64,000 bases of DNA from Lepidostoma basale (Eukaryota; Arthropoda; Insecta; Trichoptera; Lepidostomatidae), in the NCBI GenBank assembly GCA_022606425.2, contig JAHDVF020000240.1, positions 1,178,001 to 1,242,000 on the forward strand. The letters run 5' to 3'. Under the pieces are notes generated by a model. It saw only the letters and a list, made by a program, of their open reading frames with translations. It had not been told where the DNA came from and ran no database searches. Shown here piece by piece: positions 1 to 9,639 of the stretch. The first letter of the stretch is position 1. Each line of letters starts with the position of its first letter. The position numbers and the translations under genes are program-made.

Positions 1-292
1 TTCCTGCAGGTCGATTTCCTTTTGGTACTTTATTTGCGGCTATATTGATCGCACTTTCAGAACACGCTCTTTCCACATGATCTCTCCAGTAGCGTCTTCT
101 CAGTCTTTCCCATTGCACGACATCTTCTACATTGCAGATCTTTCTTATTTCAAAATTTCTTATTCTGTCTCGGAGTGTCGTTCCCGCAACGGATCGGAGA
201 TTCTTTATTTCCGTGGTTCTTAGGAGACTTTTTGTTCTGATGGTGTCAGCTCTCGTTTCTATTCCATATGTCATTCCAGCCCGGAAAACCAG
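1..292 (-). pseudogene. LINE family B reverse transcriptase C-terminal fragment
   Basis: Reverse-complement translation gives MTYGIETRADTIRT, a region around TLRDRIRNFEIRKICNVEDVV and RRRYWRDHVERA, closely matching the C-terminal part of the larger copy at 49572-50732. This is the thumb/C-terminal region of a non-LTR retrotransposon polymerase, downstream of the YADD catalytic core, so it has no activity of its own. It is cut by the window edge. The family assignment rests on direct comparison within this window; the clade (RTE-like) is inference. Confidence 0.8.
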
Positions 293-939
293 ATGATTTC
301 ATTCTTATTAATTATGTTATATCATTGGGATTAACTAAATAATAAGCTAAACTTAATACTAAAATAAAATTATAATTAATGTACCATATAAAAGATAGCT
401 CTCCTTTGAATTTGCGATTAGATGTTGCATCTTAAAATGATTAACTTCGATATAAACAAATGATCAAAATTATGTATACAAACCGCAATTAAGATGAGTG
501 AAGAAATTTTGTTTTAATGTTTTGAATTGAGCATGTTGGTATACAACCGAAGAAGACCGAAGCAAAAAATCAAATCAATATTTTTTATGCCATATTAAAA
601 GTTTGAAAATATTATGTACACCCATGAAATGTATGAATTGGGTGCCCTTGTATGGACAGGCACGTCGTAAATTTATTATATTTTGATATTTCCGTATTTG
701 TCAACACTTGACATTTTTTCATTAGGCGATACACGGCAAACACAGTAATCCTATTAGAAATGTTTAATTTATATTTTTGTATTGACTTGATCGATGTTAT
801 ATTATACAAATCATCTTTTGTTGAGAGTTCTTCATTCGAAACATGTCTGTTTATTAAATTTTTCATAAAATGTTTATTATAATTTTTACTTATTTGTTTC
901 GGGTAACAGACAGCAATTTGTTTTCGGTAGACCTATTTT
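293..939. other. AT-rich spacer, no feature recognised
   Basis: Low-complexity AT-rich DNA. The 84-codon minus-strand frame at 612-866 has no recognisable motif and no compositional signal of coding. Confidence 0.5.
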
Positions 940-1205
940 TTTAATTTTAACTAGGCCTCCCCGACGTTGGCAATCACTTATTTTTTCAAAAGCTTTTCTG
1001 TCTTGCCCACCCGGAACAAATCCTTATTTTTATTATCCTATTCCACTCCAACCCCTGATTTTATGCAGCCGAGACGTTGGCCTGCGGCTAGGACCAAGTT
1101 GTCCCTCAATTTTACCCATCAGCGTAAGTTGGAGGATCTCGTGTTTGTCTCCACGCAAGATGTGACCCAAATAATAAATCCGTCACACTTTAGTATGCTT
1201 TAAAT
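940..1205 (-). pseudogene. LINE family D C-terminal fragment
   Basis: The minus strand reads YLGHILRGDKHEILQL, then GKIEGQLGPSRR and, after frame breaks, VIANVG near 960, matching the copies at 11440-11835 and 57001-57425. Only the last ~90 codons are present, and the full pattern needs frame changes. It is a dead 5'-truncated insertion. Confidence 0.7.
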
Positions 1206-1339
1206 ATGTAAAGATTGTATGTATACATGTGTATTGTTGTAGAGACAAGTAGTCATAAAAATATCTAATTAGATTCAGGAAATACTTCTCAATAATAGGG
1301 GGTTTAATCGCTTAATTATTGTTAACAATGTACCTATAA

Positions 1340-1430
1340 CAATGTAATATTTTAACTGTACTCAATAGATGCCTTAAACATTTTGCTGTTTGTAATATCT
1401 TTTGAGTTAATAAACTGATTTGATTTGATT
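1340..1430 (+). mobile_element. 3' end of LINE family G
   Basis: The segment with ACTCAATAGATGCCTTAAAC and the terminal TGATTTGATTTGATT tail recurs at 54660-54735 (+) and inverted at 55118-55200 and 57470-57540. It is the 3' terminal part of a CR1/Jockey-like LINE with a (TGATT)n-type tail. Confidence 0.6.
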
Positions 1431-1487
1431 AAGATACGAGTACATACAATTACTTATTTTGCCTAATTAATTGGTGTATATAAATAG

Positions 1488-1556
1488 TAACGCATTTGAT
1501 AATGCCTTAGCATGGCGAAACATGTCATTCCCATAAAATATTCGAAAACAGACTTT
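1488..1556 (+). mobile_element. Solo arm of ribozyme-like foldback, cttctag class
   Basis: It has TGATAATGCCTTAG, then GGCGAAACATGTC, ATTCCCATAAAATA and AAAACAGAC, the same order as the arms at 3179-3339, 25855-25950 and 45003-45255. The region matching the hammerhead core is degenerate here (TTGATAA for CTGANGA). Confidence 0.6.
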
Positions 1557-2039
1557 TTTATTCACAATTATTTTAAACTTGTGTAGTTTTTAACTAAGTT
1601 ATAATATTTTCTACAAGATAATTAATTTAAAAAAACAGAGCTTTATTAATTATTCAATTCATTATTATGGAAGACAACAACAACAACAAACCATCACGCC
1701 AAAGTTTTGATTGTATTTTAAAAAAAAATCATAAAAAAGCGTTTGCTGTTGTAACTGATATTGTATTTTTGCTAGAAACTTTTTCTCCAGTATTGAATTT
1801 TTATTCTGATTCATCGTTAAAGGATAGAAAAGGTCACCTGGTATACTCACCGCGCCCTTATCTGGGGGCGATTTATTATAGGGTTGACAGTCGTTATAAA
1901 TACGTGTTTATTCTTAACCGATGACATGCACAAAACGCTGCGATTTCTGCTTGAACATTTTCGAAATTGACCTCAACCATATTTTACATGCGCAGGGTTA
2001 TCCACAACGAAACAGGGCTGATTCAGAAGCTAAAACTGA
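1557..2039. other. Unassigned AT-rich DNA
   Basis: Contains an 85-codon plus frame (1667-1924) beginning in an asparagine run encoded by a CAA repeat. No family is recognised and it is probably not a gene. Confidence 0.4.
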
Positions 2040-2501
2040 TCGTGTTTTTATTGCATTTAAAAAATACATTATAACGGATAAACATCCGGACTAATTGGGA
2101 CCGAAAGTGTTCCGGATAATCAAACAGGCGCTAATTATTTTAGCAAAATAAGGTGTAAATCGATTTTTTTTCTCCGCTCGTGTATAGATTATGAAATAAC
2201 AAATTTTACTGCAAAAACAATTATGCACATGTACGAGTACATAAAAAGGCTTACCTTGCTATACAGTACTGGAAAAACCCTTCCTTGTAAAAAGATTTCC
2301 TCGTCTTGTTTTAATACTATTATTCGTTTTAATAAAAGCATTGTGTTGAGCTACATTCCTTTGCTCTTCAAACCACGACAGCGCAGTTTCTAATGCTATA
2401 AAGGCTTCTCCATGACTGGTTCGTTCATCATCCTCATTTGAGCTTTCATCATTATCTTCATCCTCACTCTCTTTTTATACCAAAGAAACAATTTCATCAT
2501 C
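2040..2501 (-). pseudogene. pogo/Tigger-like transposase 3' remnant with terminal region
   Basis: The minus strand encodes DDEIVSLV, an acidic stretch ESEDEDNDESSNEDDE, then TSHGEAFIALETALSWFEEQ. This resembles the C-terminal region of Tigger/jerky-type DDE transposases (acidic linker, then SHxEAxxALExxLxWxEQ). The part near 2070-2130 carries CCGGA/CCGGATAA motifs typical of pogo-group ends. An in-frame stop follows VSLV. Two related copies lie at 3340-3575 (-) and 32800-33142 (+). Confidence 0.7.
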
Positions 2502-2531
2502 TATTTATTGTTTCTTGAACAATGGTGTAAA

Positions 2532-2535
2532 ACTC
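2532..2535. repeat. Target-site duplication of solo LTR, left (ACTC)
   Basis: ACTC here is repeated at 3150-3153 directly after the LTR. Four-base duplications are usual for LTR retrotransposon integrases. Confidence 0.7.
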
Positions 2536-3149
2536 TGTGGGGGTTTAGGTGGTGAGAGTTGAAAGACGGCGGAGGTTTTAGCGTTTATTGCGGATCACAA
2601 GTAATTACACGTAACTGTATGATATACTCGTGATGGAGCGTGGCTGGATGTCGATAGCAGCGGGGCGGAGTCCGGGTGGTGAGTCGTAGAGGGTGAGGGC
2701 TCGCTGGGCGGTAGGTCGTCGAAGGTTTCGTAACGTAGCTGTGTAGATAGATGACACTCGGGAGGAAGGTCGGAGGTTTCTCGTACGTAGGCTTGGTAGT
2801 GGAGACTCGTGTCCCTTCGAGATCGCGATACTGGCTGACGTTTAGAGTTGACTGACGTAGCTTCGTAGGTCGGCGGGGGAGGGAGTCCGATATCCCTCGT
2901 GGTCCGATATCCCAGAGTTGACTGACGTTTTAGAGTGGACTGGCGTATTGGGTGATCGGAAGTACTGCTTTTATATGCTTCGCTTTCGTCATCCACGATG
3001 CCTGACCTAGTGACCAGACCTGAATAAATTCGGGGCCTTCGAGTCATCAGATTTGGTAAGTAGGTCCTGGGTCAGCGTTTTTCGGTTTATTCGTGTCATA
3101 TATTTCATCACGAAATATGTTTATCTGGGTTATGCATTTAACCCCGACA
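2536..3149 (-). mobile_element. Solo LTR of an LTR retrotransposon (BEL/Pao- or Gypsy-like)
   Basis: The 614-bp block begins TGTGGGGGTTT and ends AACCCCGACA, so the ends are TG..CA and imperfectly inverted (TGTCGGGGTT / TGTGGGGGTT), flanked by ACTC on both sides. Read on the minus strand it has a TATA-like ATATAAAAGCAG near 2970, a downstream TCAGTC initiator-like site, and AATAAA at 2584-2589 close to the far end, as expected for U3-R-U5. No gag-pol or second LTR is adjacent, so it is a solo LTR left by recombination. The 150-codon minus ORF at 2595-3047, with a PPPPTYEA stretch, lies wholly inside and is probably fortuitous. Confidence 0.75.
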
Positions 3150-3153
3150 ACTC
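3150..3153. repeat. Target-site duplication of solo LTR, right (ACTC)
   Basis: Matches ACTC at 2532-2535. Confidence 0.7.
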
Positions 3154-3339
3154 TATGGTAAATAATTAATACAATGAAAACGTCAGTTTTCTAGAAGTTT
3201 TATTTTATTTTATGGAAATGACATGTTTCGCCCTTCTAAGGCATTATCAACATTTGATATTGCTTTAGAAGGGCGAAACATGTAATTCCCATAAAATATA
3301 ATAAAACTTCTAGAAAACTGACGTTTTCATTCGTATTAA

Positions 3340-3575
3340 AATTTCCTCGTCTTTTTTTGCAGCGAAATCGCGGATTCGTTTTAATAAAAGCAATTGAGTT
3401 GAGCTGCTTTCCTCTTGCTCTTCAAACCACGATAGCGTAGATTCAAATGCTGTTAAGGCTTCTCCATGACTGGTTCGTTCTCCTTCATCATCCTCATTTG
3501 AGCTTTCATCATCATCTTCATCCTCACTCTCTTTTTATACCAGAGAAACAATTTCATCATCGTTCAACCCACACC
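3340..3575 (-). pseudogene. pogo/Tigger-like transposase C-terminal remnant
   Basis: The minus strand reads NDDEIVSLV, stop, then ESEDEDDDESSNEDDEGERT, SHGEALTAFESTLSWFEEQEE and LLLLKRIRDFAAKKD. Acidic linker and helical tail fit Tigger-type transposases. It shares the in-frame stop after VSLV with the copy ending at 2501, so the two are related copies or a local duplication split by the foldback. The DDE catalytic part is absent. Confidence 0.75.
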
Positions 3576-3632
3576 CTAGGTGTTGTGGGGTCAGCTTAGT
3601 CATGCGTAGGTCGCGGTACAGAACGCTTAATT

Positions 3633-4305
3633 TGTAGAAAATCTATATATGGTATAGTGTCAAATGCAAATATAAGAATATAATGCATGGCGAATGAAAG
3701 TGTTATGAACAAAATAATGAAAGGGTCATGGGGATGGTTTTGACACATGAAAATTGTGAATGAAGGAAAATCTGTGAATGTATATTTTAACTATGTAAAC
3801 GGAACAAGATATAGAGGAATACCGAGGAAAACGTGGCACGATCAAATCAATCAAATATGACAATAAATGTCGGCCACGTGATGAGTCTGAGAAATCGACA
3901 TGCGTGCATGATGTATAGAGTGTCGAATGAAAATATAAGCAGTGAATGCGGTGCAAATGATGGTGTTATGAACAAAATAATGAAAGGATCATTAAGATGG
4001 TTTGGACATATGGAAAGAATGAATGAAGAGAGAATGGTAAAAAATTATATGTTAACGATGTAAATGGAACCAGAAATAGAAGAAGAACGAGGAAAACGTG
4101 GCACGATCAAATAAATCAAATATTGAATGTCGGCCATGTTAGGAATCAGAGAAATCGACGCGCGTACATGACACGATGTATGAATGTTGAGGAAGCGAGA
4201 GAAATATGTCAGGAAAGAAAAGTGTGGCAGTCCATTCTTTCTGTCTACCCCTTCGGGGAGATGGCGTGATCGTTAGTGAGTTAGTTAGTTAGTATGTAAT
4301 ATATT
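3633..4305 (+). pseudogene. LINE family A 3' end with internal tandem duplication
   Basis: Two head-to-tail partial copies: about 3633-3912 and 3913-4305. Each carries the VSNENI, VMNKIMKGSLRWFGHMER and GRPRKTWHDQINQI region. Only the second continues to the end of the frame and the (GTTA)n tail. The join falls inside the CMTRC segment (near 3912). Several stops and frameshifts make both dead. Confidence 0.75.
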
Positions 4306-5470
4306 TGTCAACTCGTGGTGCTGTAAATACGATTATTTTTATTTTATTTTATTATTATTGAGGGTAACAAACAGCAATTACAGTATATGAATATAAACCC
4401 ACAGAGACAACAAAATAAGGCCAATTACATGCTACCACAAATATTATATAACAACTGACATAAGGTTAAATATATAAGAAGAAAGAACACTTTGATAAGT
4501 TAAAGAGAAAAAATTTAAAATAAACTTCCATCAAGAGATTTCAGTAAAATCATTTGATTATCTTAAAGAGAAAACTAATAGTATTAGTAATAATGAATAA
4601 TTAAAGATGAAATATAATTTAAAAAAGTAAAAAAAAAAAAAAAAAGACGAGAAAAGAAAAAGTAGAGTAACTAGTTTCATTCGCCCCGATTATCTCGTAA
4701 TCTTAACGTATTTCGTGTATCGTTAATATCTCACTAACGTATATTCTCAGTTAATACATTAACGCTTCTAGGAGTCACCCGTGTCGGTCGGAAAACTTAT
4801 CTCAAACAGCTTTCAGTTGCGAGGCAAAAGCTCCCCTGTCTTTCCTCGCGGAGCATTTCCCCGTCGCCTCGCCTGCGTATGCCGCATTGTTGTGTTATCG
4901 CTTACATAGACCCCGTAAGGCTTCGAAATTCAATATCCGTTTTGTCTGAATGGACTACAGACTGACAGAAACGTAGAAAAATATTATTTTACATTTTTGA
5001 CGTCATCTTATTCTTAATTATTTTTTTACGCAAAAAATCGTCAGTTTTCTGCCCTACTTTTAATTTTCTTTCTCTTAGAATCCCAAGTTTAATTATCCTA
5101 CTCAACTTTTATTTTATTTTGCAGACTCACCTGTTCCCTCCAGGAGTAATTTAATATAAGTAGTATTTTTATTTAACCGTCGTTGTGCGACTGGCTTTAT
5201 TTGAAGTAAAAAATTGTCTCGAACTGCCGCTAACTACATTTGCAGCTAAGAATGGAAGTTCCAGTTCATTATAATACTAACGTCCAATTTAGTATTAAGG
5301 AACTACATTACAAAGCTTTATAAGATACATTCAAATATGAGCTGTAAATGTAGAATTCTTTAGTTCTTAACCACTTTTTGGACTGCAAATGTAGCTAAGT
5401 GCACTTTAGTGGTTTAACATTTTATTTTGTAAAAATAAAAAAATGTTTATACTATCTGCAATATTATTAT
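4306..5470. other. Gene-free stretch: AT-rich with one GC-rich patch
   Basis: Holds an A-rich run at 4625-4646 and a GC-richer patch at about 4750-4930 with a TCAGTTGCG initiator-like sequence near 4810. That patch might be a host promoter, but no coding frame follows. The rest shows nothing recognisable. Confidence 0.35.
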
Positions 5471-5471
5471 T

Positions 5472-5795
5472 ATAAAGGGTGTTTTTTTTAGAGGTATACA
5501 ATGCATATTCAAAATGAAAAACAAAACCACATTAAAATAATGTTAATGTCTATGATATTGGCTTTATTTAATAGATAATTTTTTGTCATTGTTTAAATAT
5601 GATTTCGGGCATATGAGCGCCACGGCTAGCTCGAATAAAGCGCAATCGTAAAGTCCAATTTTCAACAATTGTCGTCCGTGGTGCGAAAACGATCCATGGT
5701 CTTCCGAATAACTTGCTCGGATGGACAATTATGTCGACCGTAAAATGGACGTAGTGCACTAGCAATCTAACAATGGAAAATATAATTTCTTGAAA
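5472..5795 (-). mobile_element. Truncated, internally deleted mariner-like element
   Basis: Starts at GGGTGTTTTTTTTAGAGGT, the end seen at 17791-18282 and 22246-22325. Reading the minus strand gives the PLYGRHN- and SEQVIRKTMDRF-like N-terminal part fused to FELAVALICPKS, the same internal junction as the 17791 copy. The outer 5' end is missing. It shares the deletion, so both derive from one deleted parent. Confidence 0.75.
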
Positions 5796-6190
5796 CCGTG
5801 GTTAATACACAAACCCGTGCATTTTTTTACGAATATTTAGGATTTAATACTTCATTAATTTCAAGATTTAATCGTAAATTATATTATACAAAGTTTTAGC
5901 AATTGTGGCTATTTAACATAGTTATTAAATAATAATCACCTTTGAGAATTTGATGACATCAGTTGATTACATTAACAATATATGTGGATGCTCCTGTAAG
6001 ATCACATTAGGACGATTTGGGTGACCACATATCAATATTATTTCTGTATATATTTCACCCAAAATTTAAACTACTAACATTTATAAAAAAATATTAGTAT
6101 TTTTTTAAATCAAAATAGAGAATATATTCAAATGATTTTACTGAAATCTCTTGATAGAAGTTCATTTCAAATAATAATTAAATAAAACGA
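5796..6190. other. AT-rich spacer
   Basis: No motif, reading frame or repeat recognised. Confidence 0.4.
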
Positions 6191-6362
6191 TGTTTTTTTA
6201 ACTAGTTCCACTTTTGTCTTTATTTCGACAGCGACCGGTTTCGCCAGGTTCGCTGGTATCGACAGACTGGTCATGACAGACCAGTCTGTCGATGCCAGCG
6301 AGCCTGGCGAAACCGGTCGCTGTCGAAATAAAGACAAAAGTGTAAGTAGTAAAAAAATATCG
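6191..6362. mobile_element. Foldback with paired ribozyme-like arms, ccggt class
   Basis: Inverted arms of about 62 bp (6210-6272 and 6276-6341) share CACTTTTGTCTTTATTTCGA and CGACCGGTTTCGCCAGG with complements. Related pieces are at 13040-13130 and 24105-24235. Each arm contains one hammerhead-like motif, placed head to head. Confidence 0.8.
6282..6322 (+). ncRNA. Hammerhead-ribozyme-like motif, ccggt class
   Basis: CTGTCGA (6286-6292) stands in the CTGANGA position with A6 replaced by T. One extra T follows, then stem II GCCAG/CTGGC, GAAA, palindromic stem III ACCGGT and C at 6318. Stem I can form between CAGT (6282-6285) and GCTG (6319-6322). The A6 change suggests an inactive relative. 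Confidence 0.45.
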
Positions 6363-6418
6363 TTTTATGTAATAATTATATAGAGAATATATGTTTTTTT
6401 AATAATAAATTATGAAAA

Positions 6419-6482
6419 ATTCTGTAGAGTGAAGATGGCAGGAAACTGCCGAAACCGGTCGGATCTAGAAGAATAAGTGGAA
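6419..6482 (+). ncRNA. Hammerhead-like motif with GAAA tetraloop
   Basis: Core [G]TGAAGA at 6429-6435 (C3 replaced by G), extra T, perfect stem II GGCAG (6437-6441) and CTGCC (6446-6450) closed by a GAAA loop, then GAAA (6451-6454), stem III ACCGGT and C6460. Flanks TTCT..AGA and TCTAGAA can pair as stem I. This is a solo unit, not an inverted pair. Confidence 0.5.
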
Positions 6483-6599
6483 TAAAACTTGTTATATTGA
6501 ACAATTTTATTGCGATGAACTACCAAAAAATAAAATAAAACTAACATTAATATTTTACGTTTAGTTTCATTTGTCATTCCTGTTTCGCTTTTACACATC

Positions 6600-7094
6600 G
6601 TTTGAAATAACCTTGTAAATATGATCAGTGGTATCAGGTAACTATCAGGTATGATTGAATTGTATTAGTCTAGCGTGCAGCGGTACCTTTGGACTAGGCT
6701 GTAGCCCGCACGATACAATTGCTAGCTTTCCAAATGGATACGTGATCATGTGTCGCTCGCGCGTTTCCATCACGGGTAATGACCAGCGCCGTCCGCCTCT
6801 TCTCGCATTTCCACGCCGTGTCAACGCAAAACGATACACTATCTCAGTGGTGCGGTTGGCTCCCAGTTAGCTCCCAATTAGCTAGTTATCGAACTCCCGC
6901 AATTTAATTATTCCTATATTTCGGTTGGTTTTACTCTAAAGTTATTGGAGCGAGATGACTGTGTACTCGTGCATAACTTCGTTCACGTGCAAAGTGATAT
7001 AACAAAGTGGTTTTATAATTATATTTTCTGTGTCACTTGCTGTTGTATTATATTTTCGAATAATGAGAGAACTGTTTGAGTTCGCTTCAATAAT
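6600..7094. other. GC-richer unassigned region
   Basis: 6640-6900 is richer in GC than its surroundings and has an ATCTCAGTGG initiator-like site near 6843. Frames on both strands (6645-6870) carry no known motif. It could be a host promoter/5' exon or an unrecognised repeat. Confidence 0.3.
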
Positions 7095-7146
7095 TATATA
7101 TTAAACTGTTAAATTAAAATAACTTTGTTTTATGTATCACAATTGT

Positions 7147-7214
7147 ATTGTTATTTTACGCGACAGCTGTTTCGTCAAACTATGTTGACATCATCAGGTG
7201 TTACAATAATACAT
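7147..7214 (-). ncRNA. Hammerhead-like motif, cagctgtcgcg class, minus
   Basis: On the minus strand: CTGATGA intact, extra T, stem II GTCAA/TTGAC, GAAA, stem III ACAGCTGT (self-complementary, no loop), C at the cleavage position, then GCG. Outer flanks GTATTATTG and CAATAC can pair as an internally bulged stem I. The loopless stem III is the form known from Penelope-like element hammerheads, thought to act as dimers. The extra base before stem II is non-canonical. Confidence 0.55.
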
Positions 7215-7270
7215 CAAATGTCAAATTTTTATTTATGTGTATTTGTTCCTATGTCTAACTAAAACTAAAA

Positions 7271-7769
7271 ACTAACTATTATAACTAACCATAACGCCAT
7301 TTCCCCGGAGGGGTAGGCAGAGAGGATGGATCGCCACAATGCTCTGTCCTGGCATACCTCTCGGGTTTCCTCTACATTCGTACCATGCACGCAGTCGATT
7401 ATTCCGACTTCGAATGTGACCGCCTTTTAGTAATTGATTAATTTGGTCATGCCATGTTTTCCTCGGTCGTCTTCGGCTTCTTTTTCCACTCACGCTACTT
7501 GTGTACAACTTTTTAACCATTCGACTCTCATCCATTCGTTCCATATGTCCAAACCATCTCAGGGATCCTTTTTTAATTTTATCCATGATGCAGTCATTTG
7601 CTTTACATTTCTTTCTTATTTCATCGTTCGGTATTCTATCAAACAACGTTTTCCCACACATTCTTCTTAGTGATCTCATTTCTACGGCATTCATCCTGCT
7701 TTCATCCTTCCTTTGCCAGCTCCAAGCTTCACTTCCATACATAAGGGTCGGCACCAGAACTCCATTGTG
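7271..7769 (-). pseudogene. LINE family A C-terminal fragment (cargo of foldback)
   Basis: The minus strand gives LVPTLMYGSEAWSWQRKDES, RRMCGKTLFDRIPNDEIRKK, then KKGSLRWFGHMERMDESRMV and RPRKTWHDQINQLLKGGHI, ending in frame near the CTAACC (GGTTAG) 3' tail. About 160 codons are open, making this one of the better preserved tails. It lacks the polymerase active site, being truncated at its 5' end close to the foldback arm. Confidence 0.85.
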
Positions 7770-7777
7770 CATTGTAA

Positions 7778-7830
7778 CATCTGATGATGTCAACATAGGT
7801 TGTCGAAACAGCTGTCGCGTTAAATAAAAA
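7778..7830 (+). ncRNA. Hammerhead-like motif, cagctgtcgcg class, plus
   Basis: CTGATGA at 7781-7787 is intact, extra T, stem II GTCAAC/GTTGTC with one mismatch, GAAA 7805-7808, palindromic stem III, cleavage C7816 followed by GCG. It is the partner of the motif at 7147-7214 in inverted orientation. Confidence 0.5.
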
Positions 7831-7899
7831 TACAATTGTGATGCACAATACAAAGTTTTTTTAAAATTTAACAGTTTATAATGTTAAAGTATCATAGTG

Positions 7900-8389
7900 T
7901 TTCGGCCAAAACAATGGACTATTGAATATTACTATATTGTACGGTTATAAATTTAAAATTGTGTGTGTGTGTGTTCTCCCGATGAGGAAGATATAAAACA
8001 TTCAAAACACGTGGAACTAAAATAAATTGAAAGTGAAAAAACATTGTTTAAATTCATAAAAAAATTGTCATCGTAGAATTTCAGTGTCGTAAATAATAAT
8101 TTATTGTTTCTTAATCAATGACTGAAAACTCCGCATTAAATATTTAATTTAGAAGAAAAAATATCTTGTCATGTTATTTTTTTTTCTTAAACCATAAGAT
8201 ATAATAAAACTTTTGAATTTTATAATTCATCAACGTAAAAATGTATAATATTTTCTCTTATATTCGTCTGCACTTTGTGAAGCGGATTCACATTTGAGTA
8301 AATATAGAAAACATTGTATTTTCATAATACTTATTTCATTAAATAGTCCATTGTTTTGGCCGAAACACTATGATACTTCAACATTATTA
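7900..8389. other. AT-rich DNA with degenerate foldback arm
   Basis: Near 7905-7925 a TTTCGGCCAAAACAATGG module recurs, inverted, at 8345-8370 and 9235-9260. 7950-8050 resembles one arm of the 56757-56945 foldback (CTCCCGATGAGGAAGA, then GTGGAACTAAAATAAATTG), with a decayed core. A GT dinucleotide run is at 7962-7974. Confidence 0.45.
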
Positions 8390-8575
8390 CGTGTTAAATT
8401 ATAAAACTCTGTTTATGTATTATCATTTTTTTGCGTCAGTTGTTTCGTCATCCTATGTTGACATCATTAGTGTTACAATGATGACAATGATCTCAACATA
8501 GGTTGACGAAACGCTGTCGCGAAAATAAATTTGAAACATAAACAGAGTTTTATAATTTAACACTAAATTACTTAT
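8390..8575. mobile_element. Foldback, cagctgtcgcg class, short form
   Basis: Inverted arms 8393-8475 and 8485-8565 carry AAACTCTGTTTATGT and GTCAACATAGG with complements. The left motif has CTAATGA for CTGATGA and the right has ATCTCAACA, so both cores are damaged. Confidence 0.7.
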
Positions 8576-9039
8576 TTCATTACTTACAAATGTGTTTTGA
8601 ATTGTTGTCATCCTCTGTTCAAAACCGTACACTGAAGAAGGATGAGAACACATTGTATTTTGTACACCGAAGGACAAGAACTACCAGAAAGATGTCTGTA
8701 AACAGTGAAATTATATGTGGAAATTCAATGCTTCTTAATATTTTTTTCATGTTTTATCAGTCACTCTAGGAGTACTATTTACACTTAATTTTGATTATGA
8801 AAGGTACTCGAGTGTTATAAGTATTGTGATATAAAATTCCATATTTTACTAGACATGCAATAATAATATTGTAGAGTGTGCCGCGTGTAAATATGTATGA
8901 AATATTGATTGGCGAGGTATTTACCTTGTAACAATGTATTTTATTAATAATAAGCAACTTTGAATTGTATACGAGTGGTTACATATAATTTATGAGCTCA
9001 CCACGAAAGTAGTTAAATATATTATTAAATAATCCATTT

Positions 9040-9232
9040 TTTAGATTTATTATATCGTAGTGTGCGCGGGAGATGCCTATTGGTGGCGATGAGGTTCGCA
9101 ACCCATCACACCGCGTCTCGCACGATGGCGAAAAGAGAAGGATGGAGTGCCGCATCGATTAAAGTGTGGCGTTCCATTCTTTCTGCCTACCCTTTCGGGG
9201 AGACGGCGTGATGGTTAGTTAGTTAGTTAGTT
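9040..9232 (+). mobile_element. Non-autonomous retroposon sharing the LINE family A tail
   Basis: The body TGTGCGCGGGAGATGCCTAT, GGTGGCGATGAGGTTCGCAA, CCCATCACACCG and GAAGGATGGAGTGCCGCATC is followed by the family A 3' end (TTCCATTCTTTCTGCCTACC, GGGGAGACGGCGTGATGGTT) and (GTTA)n. GAGGTTCGCAACCC resembles a Pol III B box, but no clear A box was found. Copies are at 10990-11297, 24470-24628, 27752-28230 (-), 47151-47910 (-) and 62609-62770 (-). Confidence 0.75.
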
Positions 9233-9525
9233 ATAATCCATTGTTTTGGCCGAAACACTTTGATACTTCAACATTATTACTGTTAAAATTTAAAACACTG
9301 TTATAATATCACAATTTATTTTTATTCACTGAGAGTGTCGCGACAGCCGTTTCGCCAACCGATGTTGGCATCATCGGTTGTTACAATAAACTATTTATAA
9401 TAAGCTTATTGTAACACCTGCTGATGCCAACATCGGTTGGCGAAACAGCTGTCGCGACACTCTCGGTGAATAAAAAGAAAGTGTGATATTATAACAGTGT
9501 TTTAAATTTTAACAGTAAAAATATA
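9233..9525. mobile_element. Foldback, cagctgtcgcg class
   Basis: Long arms (about 9285-9375 and 9417-9515) with GTGTCGCGACAGCCGTTTCG, CCAACCGATGTTGGCATC and complements. The left (minus) core reads CCGATGA and the right reads CTGCTGA, each one base off CTGATGA, with stem II GCCAAC/GTTGGC intact in both. Confidence 0.8.
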
Positions 9526-9639
9526 TTATTCACTTTGGAATTGAAATATAACACTTTTCATTAAATTAAATTATTAATATAATAAATTAAACAAAATGTA
9601 ATTTTTTTAATAATTAATACTAATAAAAACGTCTGTTTT

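Larger units (their letters stand above)
2502..3339. mobile_element. Foldback element, cttctag class, interrupted by a solo LTR
   Basis: The outer module TATTTATTGTTTCTTGAACA (2502) continues after the LTR as TAAATAATTAATAC, AAAACGTCAGTTTTCTAG and the inverted arms 3179-3245 / 3262-3332. The arms hold ACATGTTTCGCCCTTCTAAG and its complement. The same order is seen uninterrupted at 45003-45255. Arm centres carry the GAAACATGT part of a hammerhead-like motif, but the CTGANGA side is degenerate. Confidence 0.75.
7095..7885. mobile_element. Foldback, cagctgtcgcg class, enclosing a LINE fragment
   Basis: The left arm (7105-7215: AACTTTGTTTT, CAATTGTATTGTTATTTTA, CGCGACAGCTGTTTCGTCAA) is complementary to the right arm (7770-7880). 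Both arms contain a hammerhead-like motif in opposite orientation. Between them lies a minus-strand LINE family A 3' end (7271-7769). Similar arms without cargo lie at 8390-8575, 9233-9525 and 60690-60940. Confidence 0.8.

Noticed and set aside
2595..3047. 150-codon minus ORF with PPPPTYEA, considered as the last exon of a host membrane protein
   Set aside because: It lies wholly inside a TG..CA block with ACTC duplications, TATA-like and AATAAA signals, which is better explained as a solo LTR.
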